59,344 nt of DNA, from contig JAJTHZ010000092.1 of assembly GCA_021299185.1 (NCBI GenBank), positions 1-59,344 of the forward strand, read 5' to 3'. The notes under the pieces are model-generated. The model searched no databases. It was not told where the DNA came from and was given only the letters and a program-made list of their open reading frames with translations. Below are positions 6,932 through 14,825 of the stretch, in pieces (position 1 is the stretch's first letter; the number at the start of each line of letters is the position of its first letter). Position numbers and translations under genes: made by a program. The stretch is from Lysobacteraceae bacterium. GTDB taxonomy: Bacteria > Pseudomonadota > Gammaproteobacteria > Xanthomonadales > Ahniellaceae.

Positions 6932-8142
6932 GCGAGACGCGCATCGACGTGCTGGTCGCCGGCGGCGGCGTGGTCGGTGCCGCGCTCGCGCTGGCCCTGG
7001 CGCGTGCGCGGATCGACGTCGCGCTGGTCGAGACCCGCGCCCCGCCGGCGTTCGACGCGGCCGACGTCGACCTGCGCGTGTTCGCCGTGTCGCCCGCCTC
7101 GGCGGCGCTGCTGTCGCGGATCGGCGCATGGCCGCGCATCCAGGCGCTGCGCGTGTCGCCGTATCGGCGCATGCGGGTGTGGGAACGCGGTGCCACCGAC
7201 GAGCTCGCCTTCGACGCGGGCCTGGTTGGAGCGGCCGAACTCGGCCACATCGTCGAGGACCGCGCATTGCGCGCCGGCCTGTGGGCCGCGCTCGACGCCG
7301 AGCCCGGCGTGCGCCGCGCCTGCCCCGCGCGGGTCGTGCGCTGCGAGGCGGGCGCGAGCGATGCGCGGGTCGAACTCGACGACGGCACGCGCTGGCGGCC
7401 CCGGCTGGTGGTGGCCGCCGATGGCGCGCACTCGCCGCTGCGCGACGGCGCGGGCGTGGACCTCGAATCGATGCCCTACGGCGAGCGCGCGGTGGTCGCC
7501 CACGTCCGCACCGAACGCCCGCACGAAGCCACCGCCTGGCAGCGCTTCACGCCGGCCGGCCCGCTGGCCTTCCTGCCGCTCGCCGATGGCCGGGTGAGCG
7601 TGGTGTGGTCGCTCAAGGACGCGCGCGCGACCGCGGTGCTGGCGATGGACGACGACGCCTTCACGGCCGCGCTCACCGCGGCCTCCGATGCGCGCCTCGG
7701 TCGCGTGCTGGCGACCACGCCACGCGCCGCCTTCCCGCTGCGCATGCAGCTCGCGCGGCGCTACGCCGCACCGCGTCTCGCCCTGGTCGGCGATGCCGCG
7801 CACACCGTGCATCCGCTCGCAGGCCAGGGCCTGAACCTCGGCCTGCTGGATGCCGCGGCGCTGGCCGAGGTGCTGTCGGATGCGGCCGGCGCGCGCGCGG
7901 ACCTCGGCGCGCCCGCGGTGCTGGCCCGTTACGAACACTGGCGCCGCGGCGACGTCGCCCGCGCCGCCCACGCCTTCGGCCTGCTCGACGGCCTGTTCCG
8001 CAGCGATTTCGGCCCGCTGCCGTTCCTGCGCCGCGCCGGCATGGGCCTGGTGCAGCGCATCGGCCCCTTGAAGCGCGAGTTCGCCCTGCATGCCAGCGGA
8101 TTTGCGGGGAGAGTGCCTGTGCTCGCGCGGCGGCTGGGGTGA
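6928..8142 (+). CDS. UbiH/UbiF/UbiI-family FAD-dependent ubiquinone hydroxylase
   Basis: A 404-residue paralogue of the preceding gene. It has a Rossmann motif (VAGGGVVGAALALAL), a VVAADGAHSPLR segment and the second FAD motif VGDAAHTVHPLAGQGLNLGL. In gammaproteobacteria the gene next to ubiH is usually the C5 hydroxylase UbiI (VisC); UbiF or UbiL specificity cannot be excluded from sequence. It starts at GTG 6928, four bases inside ubiH. The 3' end faces mgtE across a repeat-filled spacer. Confidence 0.87.
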   Translation: MSETRIDVLVAGGGVVGAALALALARARIDVALVETRAPPAFDAADVDLRVFAVSPASAALLSRIGAWPRIQALRVSPYRRMRVWERGATDELAFDAGLVGAAELGHIVEDRALRAGLWAALDAEPGVRRACPARVVRCEAGASDARVELDDGTRWRPRLVVAADGAHSPLRDGAGVDLESMPYGERAVVAHVRTERPHEATAWQRFTPAGPLAFLPLADGRVSVVWSLKDARATAVLAMDDDAFTAALTAASDARLGRVLATTPRAAFPLRMQLARRYAAPRLALVGDAAHTVHPLAGQGLNLGLLDAAALAEVLSDAAGARADLGAPAVLARYEHWRRGDVARAAHAFGLLDGLFRSDFGPLPFLRRAGMGLVQRIGPLKREFALHASGFAGRVPVLARRLG

Positions 8143-8170
8143 TTGCGGCGGTTGCGCTTCGGTTGGGGCG

Positions 8171-8455
8171 ATGAAGGCCCAGGGCCCAGGGCTCAGGGCC
8201 CAGAGGAATGACGTCGTGCGGTGGGTCGACGGGGGTTGCTTTTGCGTCAGGGTATAGGGCCCAGGGCCCAGAGGAATGACGTCGCGCGGCGGGTCGAGGC
8301 GTGTGAGGTTTGCCTGTGGGTATAGGGCCCAGGGTATAGAAGGAGGCTGCAGCGAAGCGGCGCTGTTCTGGGCCCTGGGCCCTGGGCCCTGGGCCCATCG
8401 ATCGAAGCGACACCGCTCGCCCCTGTACCCTGGGCCCTATACCCTGAACCCTCAA
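8171..8455. repeat. Heptanucleotide repeat array 2 with a ~35-bp internal direct repeat
   Basis: The 350-base spacer between the convergent ubiquinone hydroxylase and mgtE genes holds no gene. It carries GGGCCCA, GGGTATA and CCCTGGG heptads: a G-rich series at 8177-8203, 8250-8270 and 8318-8339, then a C-rich series at 8369-8396 and 8421-8452. Within it, a segment reading CCCAGAGGAATGACGTCG occurs twice (about 8199 and 8266), followed in both by GCGG, GGGTCGA and near-identical bases. The composition and arrangement match the arrays at the left edge and at 45.6 kb. Confidence 0.85.
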
Positions 8456-8494
8456 GCCCGATCACCGCGATAACGCCCCAACGCGCGGTCAGAA

Positions 8495-9856
8495 TCAACG
8501 AAGCAGCAACAAAGTCCCCAACCCCAGGAACGAAAAGAACCCCATCACATCAGTGACCGTGGTGACGACGATGCTGCCGGCGATCGCGGGGTCGATCTTC
8601 ATCCGCTGCAGGGTCACGGGTACCAGCACGCCGGCGAGCGCTGCGAGGAACAGGTTGATCACCATCGCGCCGCCGATCGCGGCCGAGATCAGCAGGTTGC
8701 CGAACCACAGGTAAGCGGCGGTGGCCACCACCAGTGCCCACAGCGCGCCGTTCATCAATCCCACCAGCAGTTCCTTGGACAGCAGCACGCGGATGTTGCC
8801 GCCGGCGAGTTGGCCCAGCGCGAGGCCGCGCACGGTCAGCGTCATCGCCTGCAGGCCGGCGTTGCCGCCCATGCTGGCCACGATCGGCATCAGCACCGCG
8901 AGCGCGACGATCTGCTCCAGCGTGGCCTCGAACTGGCCGATCACCGAGGCCGCGACGAAGGCGGTGAGCAGGTTCACGCCGAGCCAGATCGCGCGCCGGC
9001 GCACGGCGCGCAGGGCGGGGGTGAACAGTTCCTCGTCGGCGGACAGGCCGGCGAGGCTCTTGACCGTCTCTTCCGCTTCCTCGCGGATCACGTCGACCAC
9101 GTCGTCGACCGTGATGCGGCCGAGCAGCACGTTGTTCTCGTCGACCACCGGCGCGCTGATCAGGTCGTGGTCGGCGAAGTGCTTGGCCACGTCCTCCGAG
9201 GTGGTCTCGGCGCGGATCGGCGCCACCTCGGTGTCCATTTTCTCGTTGATCAGGGCATCGGGGTCGGCGGTGACCAGGGTCGCCAGCGGGATGCGGCCGA
9301 GGTACTGGTGGCGGCGGCTGACCACGTAAACGTGGTTGGTATTGGTCGGCAGCTCGCCGCGCATGCGCAGGTAGCGCAGCACCACGTCGACGGTGACGTC
9401 GGCGCGCACCGTGACCAGGTCGGGGTTCATCAGGCGCCCGGCGGTGTCCTCGTCGTAGGACAGCACCTGCTCCAGGCGCTCGCGGTTCTCGCGGTCCATC
9501 GACTTCAGGACCTCGTCGACCAGGTGGCCGGGCAGGTCCTCGACCAGGTCGGCGAGGTCGTCGATGTCGAGCGTGTCGGCGGCGGCGACCAGTTCCTCCG
9601 GATCCATGTCGCGGATCAGGCTCTCGCGCACCTCGTCGCCGACGTGCACCAGCACCTCGCCGTCGTCCTCGGCATCGACCAGGCCCCACACGATCAGACG
9701 CTGCTCCAGCGGCAGCGACTCCAGCAGGTCGCCGATCTCGGCCGGGGTGAGCGTGTTGACCAGCCGGCGCACGGGGCCGAGGCGCCCGGACTCGAGCGCC
9801 TGCGACAGCAGCTTCAACTGCCGCGCCGCCTGGTCGTAGCGGGTGGTCTCGGCCAT
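8495..9856 (-). CDS. mgtE: Magnesium transporter MgtE
   Basis: A 453-residue Mg2+ channel/transporter of the inner membrane. The acidic MgtE N domain (residues about 30-130, with repeated D/E-rich helices such as DIDDLADLVEDLPGH) is followed by two CBS domains (about 135-260, including VYVVSRRHQYLGRI and APVVDENNVLLGRITVDDVVDVI). The C-terminal membrane domain of about five helices has the family pore-region motif GGNAGLQAMTLTVRGLA. Full length for the family. In Xylella and Xanthomonas, as I recall, mgtE directly follows ptsI; here about 14 kb of glycan genes separate them on the same strand and in the same order. Confidence 0.95.
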   Translation of the reverse strand: MAETTRYDQAARQLKLLSQALESGRLGPVRRLVNTLTPAEIGDLLESLPLEQRLIVWGLVDAEDDGEVLVHVGDEVRESLIRDMDPEELVAAADTLDIDDLADLVEDLPGHLVDEVLKSMDRENRERLEQVLSYDEDTAGRLMNPDLVTVRADVTVDVVLRYLRMRGELPTNTNHVYVVSRRHQYLGRIPLATLVTADPDALINEKMDTEVAPIRAETTSEDVAKHFADHDLISAPVVDENNVLLGRITVDDVVDVIREEAEETVKSLAGLSADEELFTPALRAVRRRAIWLGVNLLTAFVAASVIGQFEATLEQIVALAVLMPIVASMGGNAGLQAMTLTVRGLALGQLAGGNIRVLLSKELLVGLMNGALWALVVATAAYLWFGNLLISAAIGGAMVINLFLAALAGVLVPVTLQRMKIDPAIAGSIVVTTVTDVMGFFSFLGLGTLLLLR

Positions 9857-10025
9857 CGCGGGGGTCCGGTCGGTGGCGCGCCGCGGGGCGCGCCGGCAGG
9901 GACGCGCATTATCCCCGAGGCCCCCGCTGGCGGCTACCTCGCTCCACCCTGTCGGCGCCGCGCCGCGATCTGCTAGCGTTCGCCCGCCTGCCGCCTGCCG
10001 CCGCGCGACGAAGGACGCTGCACCG

Positions 10026-11699
10026 ATGTTCCAGGACGAGTCCCGCGCGAGGCCAGCATGGCTCGCGCTGCTGCTTGCGCTGACGTCGGCGGTCGTGTTC
10101 GCGGTGTTCGCAAGCTACCGAATCGACTCGCCCGGCCTGTACGCCGACGAGGTGCTGTTCGTTCCGGCCGCCCTCGAAGCGGCCGGCGAGTGCGGTATCG
10201 AGGCGCCCGTGTCGGTGCAGGCCGGCGCCTGCTTTCCGCTATACCTCAGTCCGCCTTATCTTGGCGCGCTGAAGGCATGGCTGTACGCACCGTTGTTTGC
10301 GGCGTTCGAGCCGACTCCGGCGCGCGTGCGATGGCCGATGCTGATACTCGCCGCAGTGACCGTCGCCGGATGGGTGCTGATGTGCCGGCGTTGGCTGGCG
10401 CCGCCGGCGCTCGTTGCGCTCGGCGCTCTGCTGGCGCTTGACCCTGCGTTTGCGATCCACGCCCGCATCGACTGGGGGCCGGTCGTCATCGCGGGATTTC
10501 TGAAGCTTGTCCTGCTCGCCTGCTGCCTGGGCTGGGTTCGAAGCGGCTCGCGCGCGCTGCTGCTGGCCAGCTTCGCGCTCTCGGCGGTCGGTCTCTACGA
10601 CAAGCTCAGTTTCGCCTGGACCCTCGCCGCCTTGGCGGCGGCGATCACGTTGGTGCACTGGCGCGAAGTGCAGCGCCACGTCGCCGCTTGGCGGGTGCGC
10701 GACTGGGTCGCGGTGGCGGCGGGAACGGCATCGGTTGCGATTCCCTTCCTGCTCGCGTTTCGGGTGGCGAGCGGTCTGGATTTGCCGGGCGCAGACGCGT
10801 CGGCATCGTTCGCGGAGCGCTTGCTGCGTATCGTAGGCCTGGCCGATGTCGCACTCGGCGGCGATTTTGCCCTGCCGTGGATCGCGGAGCAGCCGACATG
10901 GGCCAGCCGATGGCCCTTCCTGCTGCTCGCCGCCGGCTGGTGCGCGGCAACGGGACTCGCCTTGGCGCGACCTTGGCGCGACCCGTCGCTGCGGGCGCGC
11001 TGGCAAGCCTTGGCCGTGGTCGCGGTGCTTTCGGCAGTGCTGTTCGCCTGCATGGTGGCGACGCGGCAGGTCGGCGGGGCGCACCACTTGATCGTGCTCT
11101 GGCCCTTGCACTGGGTGCTGTGGGCGCTGCTCGTGGACCTCGCCTCGAGACTGGCCCGGCGACATCGCTCGCCGCGGCTCGTCGCTGCGGTATCGCTGGC
11201 CGCTGTCGCCGGCCTGGCGGCGCTCGTGCAGCCCTTCGCGCAACGACAGATGGAACTGCGTGCGCTGTGGCGTGGCGAGCATGGATTCAGCGCGCGCTTC
11301 GACCCTGGAACGATCGGGCTCGCGCGTCTGCTCGCAACACGGCAGCCGCACAGCGTGATCGTCACGGACTGGGGGCTGCATGCGCCGCTGGTGACACTGT
11401 CGCCGCCGACGGTCCGGGAGCGGCTGATCGATGCGTGGCCCACGTTCAACGAGCCACCTGTTGCAGGTTCCGTAGCGGCTGCATGGGCCGATGCCCATCT
11501 GCGGGACGGGCCGGTGGTGATCGTTTCCTTCGCCGCAGGACGCGCCGTGATGCCGGCTACCGAGAGCCATCGCGACGCAAATTTGGCCGCATGGGGCCTG
11601 TGCATCGTGCGCATTGAAACGATCGTCGATGCGAACGGCAGGCCACTCTACGACCTGCGCACCGCGGTCGCGGGCCGGCCGCTGTGCACCGGTCCTTGA
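10026..11699 (+). CDS. GT-C-like multi-spanning membrane glycosyltransferase (ArnT/PMT-like)
   Basis: A 557-residue integral membrane protein with roughly eleven hydrophobic helices and a soluble C-terminal part from about residue 400. The first extracytoplasmic loop carries SPGLYADEVLF; the Asp-Glu pair at this place is the hallmark of GT-C transferases that use polyprenyl-linked sugars (GT39/GT83 style). I see no more specific signature, so donor and acceptor are unknown. ATG 10026 was chosen because the preceding open frame overlaps the divergent mgtE start and is not membrane-like. It is the left edge of the accessory glycan region, divergent from mgtE. Its stop abuts gene debris on the opposite strand. 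Confidence 0.75.
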   Translation: MFQDESRARPAWLALLLALTSAVVFAVFASYRIDSPGLYADEVLFVPAALEAAGECGIEAPVSVQAGACFPLYLSPPYLGALKAWLYAPLFAAFEPTPARVRWPMLILAAVTVAGWVLMCRRWLAPPALVALGALLALDPAFAIHARIDWGPVVIAGFLKLVLLACCLGWVRSGSRALLLASFALSAVGLYDKLSFAWTLAALAAAITLVHWREVQRHVAAWRVRDWVAVAAGTASVAIPFLLAFRVASGLDLPGADASASFAERLLRIVGLADVALGGDFALPWIAEQPTWASRWPFLLLAAGWCAATGLALARPWRDPSLRARWQALAVVAVLSAVLFACMVATRQVGGAHHLIVLWPLHWVLWALLVDLASRLARRHRSPRLVAAVSLAAVAGLAALVQPFAQRQMELRALWRGEHGFSARFDPGTIGLARLLATRQPHSVIVTDWGLHAPLVTLSPPTVRERLIDAWPTFNEPPVAGSVAAAWADAHLRDGPVVIVSFAAGRAVMPATESHRDANLAAWGLCIVRIETIVDANGRPLYDLRTAVAGRPLCTGP

Positions 11700-12120
11700 T
11701 CCGCAGCGCCCGACGGACCGGGGCTTGGCTCGAGCAGACAGACCCGGGCCTGCGGCTCGCCCTCGGGCGGCAGGATGTCGACGAGGGGCGTGCGCGACGC
11801 AGCATCGACCCTTCGTCGCAGTCCATCCAGCACCGGCGTCGACTTGATTTCGTTTTGCACCGTACCAGTAGCACGTGTGGCCCTCGACGCGCTGCGATCC
11901 GGGCGGCGACGTAGTGGGGTACCCACAGCAGCAGATTGAACCAGGTCTGCTCCTGTGCGGCGGCGAGGTCGACGCCATCGCGGCCATCAAGCCAAGCCCA
12001 AGCGATGTAGTCGTGGTAGTTGCGAAGGTCCCTATGCGTCCGGCCCGGACACGGCCGCCCATGTCGCGCAGGCGATCGGCGCAAGCAGCGTCGCTGAAAC
12101 GGGACGGCGGCCCGGTGCAT
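11700..12120 (-). pseudogene. Remnant of a GT-C-like membrane protein gene (N-terminal fragment, frameshifted)
   Basis: On the minus strand, 12030 down to about 11899 encodes DLRNYHDYIAWAWLDG, then DLAAAQEQTWFN, then WVPHYVAARIA. This matches the N-terminal loop of the intact protein at 18875-20392 (DLRNYHLYVAWAWLED, DLAAAQAQSWFN, WIPHFVAF). Just upstream, in another frame, lies a hydrophobic stretch ending SGPDA followed by a stop, the counterpart of FGPDANW in the intact copy, so there is an indel at 12031-12034. Homology stops near 11899. The rest of the spacer to 11700 is open in one minus frame (ILPPEGEPQARVCLLEP) and may be a C-terminal remnant, which I cannot confirm. The 3' part of the original gene is gone. 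Confidence 0.7.
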
Positions 12121-12145
12121 GCCCGGCATTCATCGGATACCGCGG

Positions 12146-12174
12146 CTGACGCCCAAAAGCGGCAGCGCTATCAT
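12146..12174 (+). promoter_or_regulatory. Putative sigma-70 promoter for the methyltransferase gene
   Basis: CTGACG at 12146-12151 and TATCAT at 12169-12174 are separated by 17 bases, with a start codon 36 bases downstream. The -10 hexamer is the same one found before ubiH and purM. It is predicted by eye only. Confidence 0.4.
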
Positions 12175-12210
12175 GCGCGGCCGCCCGCTGCGATCAATCG
12201 GAGGACACGA

Positions 12211-12987
12211 ATGGACATCGCGCGCATGAGGGCCAAGGCCGCAGCGTTCCGTGAGCGACTGGAGGAAACCAAGCGGAAGGTGGGTGATGGATCGTTCGGC
12301 TGGTACCCGTACGGCACGCTCGACAACTTCACGGTGCTCGATGCACTGCTCAAGGGGCCGAATCGCGACTTGGGCGCGATGGTGGGTGCCGGGCCGGTGG
12401 TCGACATCGGAGCCGCTGACGGCGACACCGCGTTCTTCATGGAGTCGTTGGGCATCTCCGCGCACGTCGTTGACTATCCGCCCACGAACTTCAACGGCTG
12501 CCGCGGCGTGCGTGCGCTTCGAGACGCGCTCGAATCGTCCGTGGATATCCTCGAAACCGACCTCGACCGCCGTTTCACGCTTCCTGGCCAGCGTTACCGG
12601 TTTGCCTTTTTCCTCGGCATTCTCTACCACCTGAAGAATCCCTTCGGCGCGCTGGAGGCCTTGGCGGAGCACGCGGAGTACGCGGTGGTCAGCACCCGCA
12701 TCGCGCGCTTCAACCGCGCTGCCGTGAACGTCCCGGCGCCTGGCGCCGTCAACGCCGAACGGATCGCGATGTGCGGTGTCCCAGTGGCCTACCTGGTCGA
12801 ACCGAGCGAGTGCAACAACGACCATACGAACTACTGGATTTTCTCGGAAGCTGGATTGCGGCGACTGTTCGACCGCAGCGGCTGGGAGGTGCTGGAATTC
12901 GCGACCTTCGGCAACACGACAGACTCCGACCCGGCGCGCGCTGACGGCGACGAGCGCGCGTTCGCACTGCTGCGCTCGCGGCGTTGA
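12211..12987 (+). CDS. CmoB/DUF1698-like SAM-dependent methyltransferase
   Basis: A 258-residue class I methyltransferase. The SAM-binding motif I is VVDIGAADGDTAFFME, and the FFLGILYHLKNPFGALEAL segment is the hallmark of the CmoB-like (Methyltransf_9) group. CmoB itself acts on tRNA, but many homologues in polysaccharide clusters methylate or modify sugars, and this copy sits in such a cluster. A strong ribosome-binding site, GGAGGACACGA, directly precedes ATG 12211; the frame is open further upstream through the pseudogene and was not used. It is flanked on both sides by gene remnants in the opposite orientation, so it looks like a survivor in a decayed segment. Confidence 0.78.
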   Translation: MDIARMRAKAAAFRERLEETKRKVGDGSFGWYPYGTLDNFTVLDALLKGPNRDLGAMVGAGPVVDIGAADGDTAFFMESLGISAHVVDYPPTNFNGCRGVRALRDALESSVDILETDLDRRFTLPGQRYRFAFFLGILYHLKNPFGALEALAEHAEYAVVSTRIARFNRAAVNVPAPGAVNAERIAMCGVPVAYLVEPSECNNDHTNYWIFSEAGLRRLFDRSGWEVLEFATFGNTTDSDPARADGDERAFALLRSRR

Positions 12988-12994
12988 GTCGGGC

Positions 12995-13398
12995 TTGGCG
13001 ACGTCCGGCGCGCCTCGCGGTCCACGCGCGCCCGCGACGCGAGTGACCGGTCGCGCCGCGCGATCAGCAACCGCAGCTCGTCGATTTCGCCGGCGCTGAA
13101 TCGAGCGGCGGCTGATGTGGCGCTTGTCGCTGGGCAACGCGATGCGTGAGAAGCCGTGCCACGAAACCTCGTTCGTCTCGAATACCACGCAGCGATCGAA
13201 CAGCGGCGTGATGAGCTGCATCTCGTTGTCCGGCGCTCGGTGATCGCGGTGGATCTCGAGCGATCCACCCCAGGCGTCTTCCCGCTCGGGGTTCAGGTAC
13301 ACGACCAGGTTCAGGCGCCGGTGGCTGCGGTCGATCGGGTGGCGGTTGAAGTCGATGTGCGGGTCGAGGCCCTGGTCGTTGCGATTCTCGTGCGTGCG
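12995..13398 (-). pseudogene. 2OG-Fe(II) oxygenase remnant with internal deletion
   Basis: Minus-strand translation gives THENRNDQGLDPHIDFNRHP, then WGGSLEIHRD, FETNEVSWHGFSRI and KRHISRRSI. This closely matches the intact oxygenase at 21474-22415 (THENRDGQDLDPHIDFNRHP, WHGFSRI, KRHLSRRSI). The N-terminal 40 percent is missing. After SRRSI about 100 bases are deleted and the frame changes, with the match resuming as EIDELRLLIARRD (intact: DVETLRGLLARRD) until it runs out beside the methyltransferase stop. The HxD and distal His codons survive, but no intact protein can be made. Confidence 0.85.
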
Positions 13399-13741
13399 CG
13401 AACAGCGCCAAGCACTGCCAGTGGACGGGGTAGAAGACGCCGGGCTGGATCTCGCTGCCGAAGTTGTGCCCGGCCTGCGTGCCGGCGTCCCACAGCGGCA
13501 GGTGGCCGGCGTGCCAGGCCTGCGCGACCTTCTGCATCCAGCCCCAGGTCTGGTCGATGCTCTCGCGGAAGAACACGAAGGTCGCATCGCCCGCCGCCAC
13601 CGGCAGGCCCATCACGAGCAGCGGCTGCACGGCGGCCGCGATCCACGCCGCGGCGCGTGATCGCCGGTCGGCGCTCAGGCCTGCGTCCCGGTCGTCCACG
13701 GCATCACCCGGTGCGCTTGCGAGCCTCGTCCATCGTCGCAC
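13399..13741 (-). pseudogene. YfhO-like membrane protein, N-terminal fragment fused to oxygenase debris
   Basis: The minus-strand frame from about 13741 encodes a hydrophobic start, then FFRESIDQTWGWMQ, HAGHLPLWDAGTQAG and GVFYPVHWQCLALF. This is the pattern of the first periplasmic loop of YfhO/GT-C-like bacterial membrane proteins (a PLW.P....G ... YP motif). At about 13396 the homology ends, and the sequence continues, in a different frame, into the 2OG oxygenase remnant. The junction therefore joins the 5' end of one gene to the middle of another, best explained by a deletion. The parent gene is not in the window. Confidence 0.6.
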
Positions 13742-13794
13742 CGAACCCGTTCGGCCGTGAAGCCGGTCGCAGGCGTGGCCCCGGCGTCCGCTGC

Positions 13795-13800
13795 TAAGAT
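13795..13800 (+). promoter_or_regulatory. Putative -10 element (TAAGAT) of the five-gene glycan operon
   Basis: GCTAAGATCGCCGG lies 51 to 81 bases before the candidate starts of the GT2 gene and resembles the TANNAT-N2-CGG pattern upstream of other genes here. No clear -35 is visible, so the call is tentative. Confidence 0.3.
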
Positions 13801-13880
13801 CGCCGGATGCTCCGGGGGGCTTGCTGCGCAGGCCGGTGCCCGCGGCAAGGATGCGCGACCCGACCCACCCGGATTACCGA

Positions 13881-14825
13881 ATGCGCCAAACCGTGCTCTC
13901 CGTGGTCTCGCCGGTGTACGGCTGTGCCGGTTGCCTCGAGACGTTGTGCGAACGCATCGCAGCGGCACTGGCGCCGCTCGGGATCGCACACGAGGTCGTG
14001 CTGGTCTGCGACGCGAGCCCCGACGACGCCTGGCCGCGGATCGTCGAGATCGCGGCCCGCGATCCCCGTGTGCGCGGACTGCGGCTGAGCCGCAACTTCG
14101 GCCAGCATCCGGCGATCAGCGCCGGGCTGGCGGCGGCGCGTGGCGACTGGGTGGTGGTGCTCGACTGCGACCTGCAGGACCCGCCCGAGGCGATTCCCGC
14201 GCTGTACGCGCGCGCCCTGGAGGGCGTGGACGCGGTCGTCGCGCAACGCAAGGACCGCAAGGACGGTTGGGCGAAGCGCACGCTGTCGCGCGCCTTCTAC
14301 GCCACACTGTCGTGGCTCACCGGCGACCGCCACGATCCGGAGACCGCGAACTTCGGCATCTACAGCCGGCGGCTCGTCGAGCAGATCCTGCGCCTGCCGG
14401 AAAGCGGCCGTTTCTTCCCGCTGCTGGTGCGCTGGACCGGGCTGCCCCGCACCACGCTGGCGGTCGCGCATGCCGGGCGCGCCGACGGCCGCAGCGGCTA
14501 CACACTGCGCGGCCTGCTGCGCCTCGCGCTGGAAGTGATCATGTCGCACTCCGACCGGCCGCTGCGCCTGGTGGCCAAGCTCGGCGTGCTGTTCGGGCTG
14601 GCCTCGTTCGGGTTCGCGCTGCTGAGCGTGTACCGCTGGTTCGTCGGCGACATCGCGGTCGCCGGCTTCACCAGCATCATCGCTTCGATCTGGCTGGTCG
14701 GCGGCGCGACCATCGCCTGCCTCGGGGTGGTCGGCCTGTATGTCGGCCGGATCTTCACCGAAAGCAAGCGGCGTCCCCACTACGTGGTGGTCGAAAGCAC
14801 CGACGCCGGGGACCCGCTGCGGTGA
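13881..14825 (+). CDS. GT2 family polyprenyl-phosphate glycosyltransferase (ArnC/GtrB/DPM1-like)
   Basis: A 314-residue enzyme predicted to transfer a sugar from a nucleotide donor to undecaprenyl phosphate on the cytoplasmic face. The GT-A domain begins SVVSPVYG and has the metal-binding LDCDLQDPPEA (DXD type) near residue 90, preceded by LSRNFGQHPAISAGLAAARG, all standard for the DPM1/ArnC/GtrB group. Two C-terminal membrane helices follow (around 230-255 and 265-295), ending YVGRIFTESKRRPHYVV, the usual ending. ATG 13881 gives MRQTVLSVVSPVYG; ATG 13851 would add ten polar residues. The stop overlaps the GTG of the next gene (GTGA). First gene of a five-gene overlapping operon. Confidence 0.88.
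   Translation: MRQTVLSVVSPVYGCAGCLETLCERIAAALAPLGIAHEVVLVCDASPDDAWPRIVEIAARDPRVRGLRLSRNFGQHPAISAGLAAARGDWVVVLDCDLQDPPEAIPALYARALEGVDAVVAQRKDRKDGWAKRTLSRAFYATLSWLTGDRHDPETANFGIYSRRLVEQILRLPESGRFFPLLVRWTGLPRTTLAVAHAGRADGRSGYTLRGLLRLALEVIMSHSDRPLRLVAKLGVLFGLASFGFALLSVYRWFVGDIAVAGFTSIIASIWLVGGATIACLGVVGLYVGRIFTESKRRPHYVVVESTDAGDPLR

Noticed and set aside
11700-13741. Insertion sequence or integrase behind the gene debris
   Set aside because: No transposase-like frame, terminal inverted repeats or target duplications were visible around the fragments.
13821-13880. Longer N-terminus for the GT2 enzyme
   Set aside because: The extra residues are polar, precede the GT-A start and have no better ribosome-binding site; they remain possible from ATG 13851.
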